In this document: in pieces, positions 63,130-64,000 of the stretch | How the letters are laid out: every line of letters begins with the position of its first letter | Position numbering within the stretch: position 1 is the first letter of the stretch | Origin: a candidate division KSB1 bacterium | GTDB lineage: Bacteria > Zhuqueibacterota > Zhuqueibacteria > Thermofontimicrobiales > Thermofontimicrobiaceae | Direction of reading: 5' to 3' | Assembly: GCA_034506395.1 (NCBI GenBank) | Contig: JAPDPQ010000012.1 | Coordinates: 1-64,000, forward strand | DNA: 64,000 nt | Notes under the pieces: model-generated | The model's input: only the letters and a program-made list of their open reading frames with translations | The model's database searches: none | What the model was told of the DNA's origin: nothing | Made by a program: the position numbers and the translations under genes

Positions 63130-63630
63130 CCAATAGGCCCTTAATCATTTTGAATGGTTTCATTGAGAAATTTTCGCCTATCAATTCGAATGCCATTTTT
63201 TTCATCCCAAGCGGATCAATTTGCTATTAATAAAACGAGGCGATCTTTGCAAATTGTGGGGACAGTTCGTTCTGAACCAGTAATGATGGAGTGAAATCCC
63301 ACAAATTGCGAGGACTCACAAATTGTTTTGTTTATCGGCATGTCAGACTTGTTCCTTTTTGCTTTTTCAGGAGCGCATAGACATCTGCAGAAAGAGTGAT
63401 ATTGAATAGATTCGTGTCACTGGTGCGCATTTAGGAATCCCTGATAGCTTTCAAATTAAAAATCCAAGAGATCCTTGCATTCTCAGGCGTCGCGGCCAAA
63501 TTTCAAATTCTTTGAATGTTCCAAAATCTTGAAGTGCCTATTTGAAAGGATCAAAGATCGCCTCCATGGAATTGACCAGAGGCAATCTGATTAACGATAG
63601 AGCCACGGATTAAAAATTTAAAAGGTAAAC
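63130..63630. other. Intergenic region between the two TldD-family genes
   Basis: A stretch of 501 bases without a gene. It contains a short direct repeat CACAAATTG (63300-63308 and about 63317-63325) and a GTGGGGACAG motif at about 63256 similar to the arm at 12864. No clear promoter or terminator was recognised. Confidence 0.4.
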
Positions 63631-64000
63631 ATGAAAAATATAATTAGACGGATTACCCTATTCATATCGATGCCGCTAATTTTCATTGCATCTATTTCTG
63701 CAAAGACTGAGACGACGCACGACATCATCTTATCTGCCATGAAAGATGAGTTGACCCGAAACCTGCAACAACTGCAATTGGAAAGTCTGCAGCGGCCATT
63801 TTTCATTTCCTACACGGTTCGCGATTTCACATCCGTTTCGATTTCGGCAACGCTTGGCGCTCTCATCGAATCGGAGGTAAGCCCATTGCGCAGCTACAAT
63901 GTGCGCGTTATGGTTGGAAATTATCAGATGACCGATGAAAATTTTCAGGACTCAGCGCCGAGCGACTTTCAAAGTTCATTACTGCAGGGCATGGATGAAT
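63631..64000 (+). CDS. Second exported TldD-family protein, N-terminal fragment (runs off the window)
   Basis: The frame opens at ATG 63631 with AAAAGGTAAAC before it and is still open at the window end (123 codons). A signal peptide (MKNIIRRITLFISMPLIFIA, cleavage near SISA) precedes DELTRNLQQLQLESLQRPFF, ISYTVRDFTSVSISATLGAL and NVRVMVGNYQMTDENF. These align with the N-terminal region of the preceding gene (DELNRELAVLQQEAIPPYFI, SYTVSDVHKTSVSASFGTL, VIVRVGDYRFDN). It is therefore a tandem paralogue, likely the TldE/PmbA-like or second TldD-like partner. Its catalytic part is beyond the window. Confidence 0.85.
   Translation, partial: MKNIIRRITLFISMPLIFIASISAKTETTHDIILSAMKDELTRNLQQLQLESLQRPFFISYTVRDFTSVSISATLGALIESEVSPLRSYNVRVMVGNYQMTDENFQDSAPSDFQSSLLQGMDE

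Overview
The window looks like chromosomal DNA of a Gram-negative (LPS-bearing) bacterium of the FCB superphylum, most likely an uncultured lineage near KSB1/Calditrichota. That placement is inferred from several signs: secreted proteins ending in an NYPNPFNP-type C-terminal sorting/FlgD-like domain, a TonB receptor with an N-terminal carboxypeptidase-regulatory domain, lipoproteins with an NPFDP motif after the lipid cysteine, a complete Kdo pathway and LPS export genes, and TTGACA-N17-TATATT promoters often followed by TTTG. No rRNA, tRNA, CRISPR array, transposase or prophage module was recognised.

Left end (1-11.8 kb, mostly minus strand): a partial secreted protein, a TonB-dependent receptor, a secreted two-domain carbohydrate-binding-like protein, a LacI-type regulator with its own promoter and two palindromic operators, a glycosyltransferase and a FemAB-like acyltransferase. 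The spaces between these genes are filled by several families of hairpin and tandem repeats.

Centre-left (11.85-27.75 kb, minus strand): one long co-directional housekeeping block. Read in transcription order it is gatC, kdsB, pyrG, kdsA, kdsC, a CsgG-like protein, two lipoproteins, kdsD, an LpxL-type acyltransferase, lptC, an LptA/OstA-like protein, lptB, rpoN, hslV, hslU and argF. All four Kdo-supply enzymes and the LPS export parts sit together. The CsgG/lipoprotein trio inside them is unexpected.

28-31.5 kb (minus): an ECF-type transporter (S, two ATPases, T) followed by mobB with a cysteine-rich tail. The two ATPases are complementary in their defects, so only one composite ATP site can be intact.

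32-46.3 kb: exported M1 aminopeptidase with HEAT-like tail, a small beta-barrel candidate, an ATP-grasp/methyltransferase gene pair, a DUF885 metalloprotease, a small membrane protein, a PKD/formylglycine-enzyme-like secreted protein, a D-cysteine desulfhydrase-like PLP enzyme, a transglutaminase-like protein with serine in place of the nucleophile, and a sugar-isomerase-like TIM barrel.

46.9-55.1 kb (plus): a tightly packed glycan-type cluster (URO-D-like protein, nitrilase-family amidase, D-glucuronyl C5-epimerase-like protein, hexapeptide acyltransferase, divergent polysaccharide deacetylase, flippase, CAP-domain protein). This is the best candidate here for an undescribed pathway.

55.4-64 kb: exported S46 dipeptidyl-peptidase, a MetE-like protein, cytochrome bd oxidase (cydAB) and two tandem exported TldD-family proteins, the second cut by the window end.
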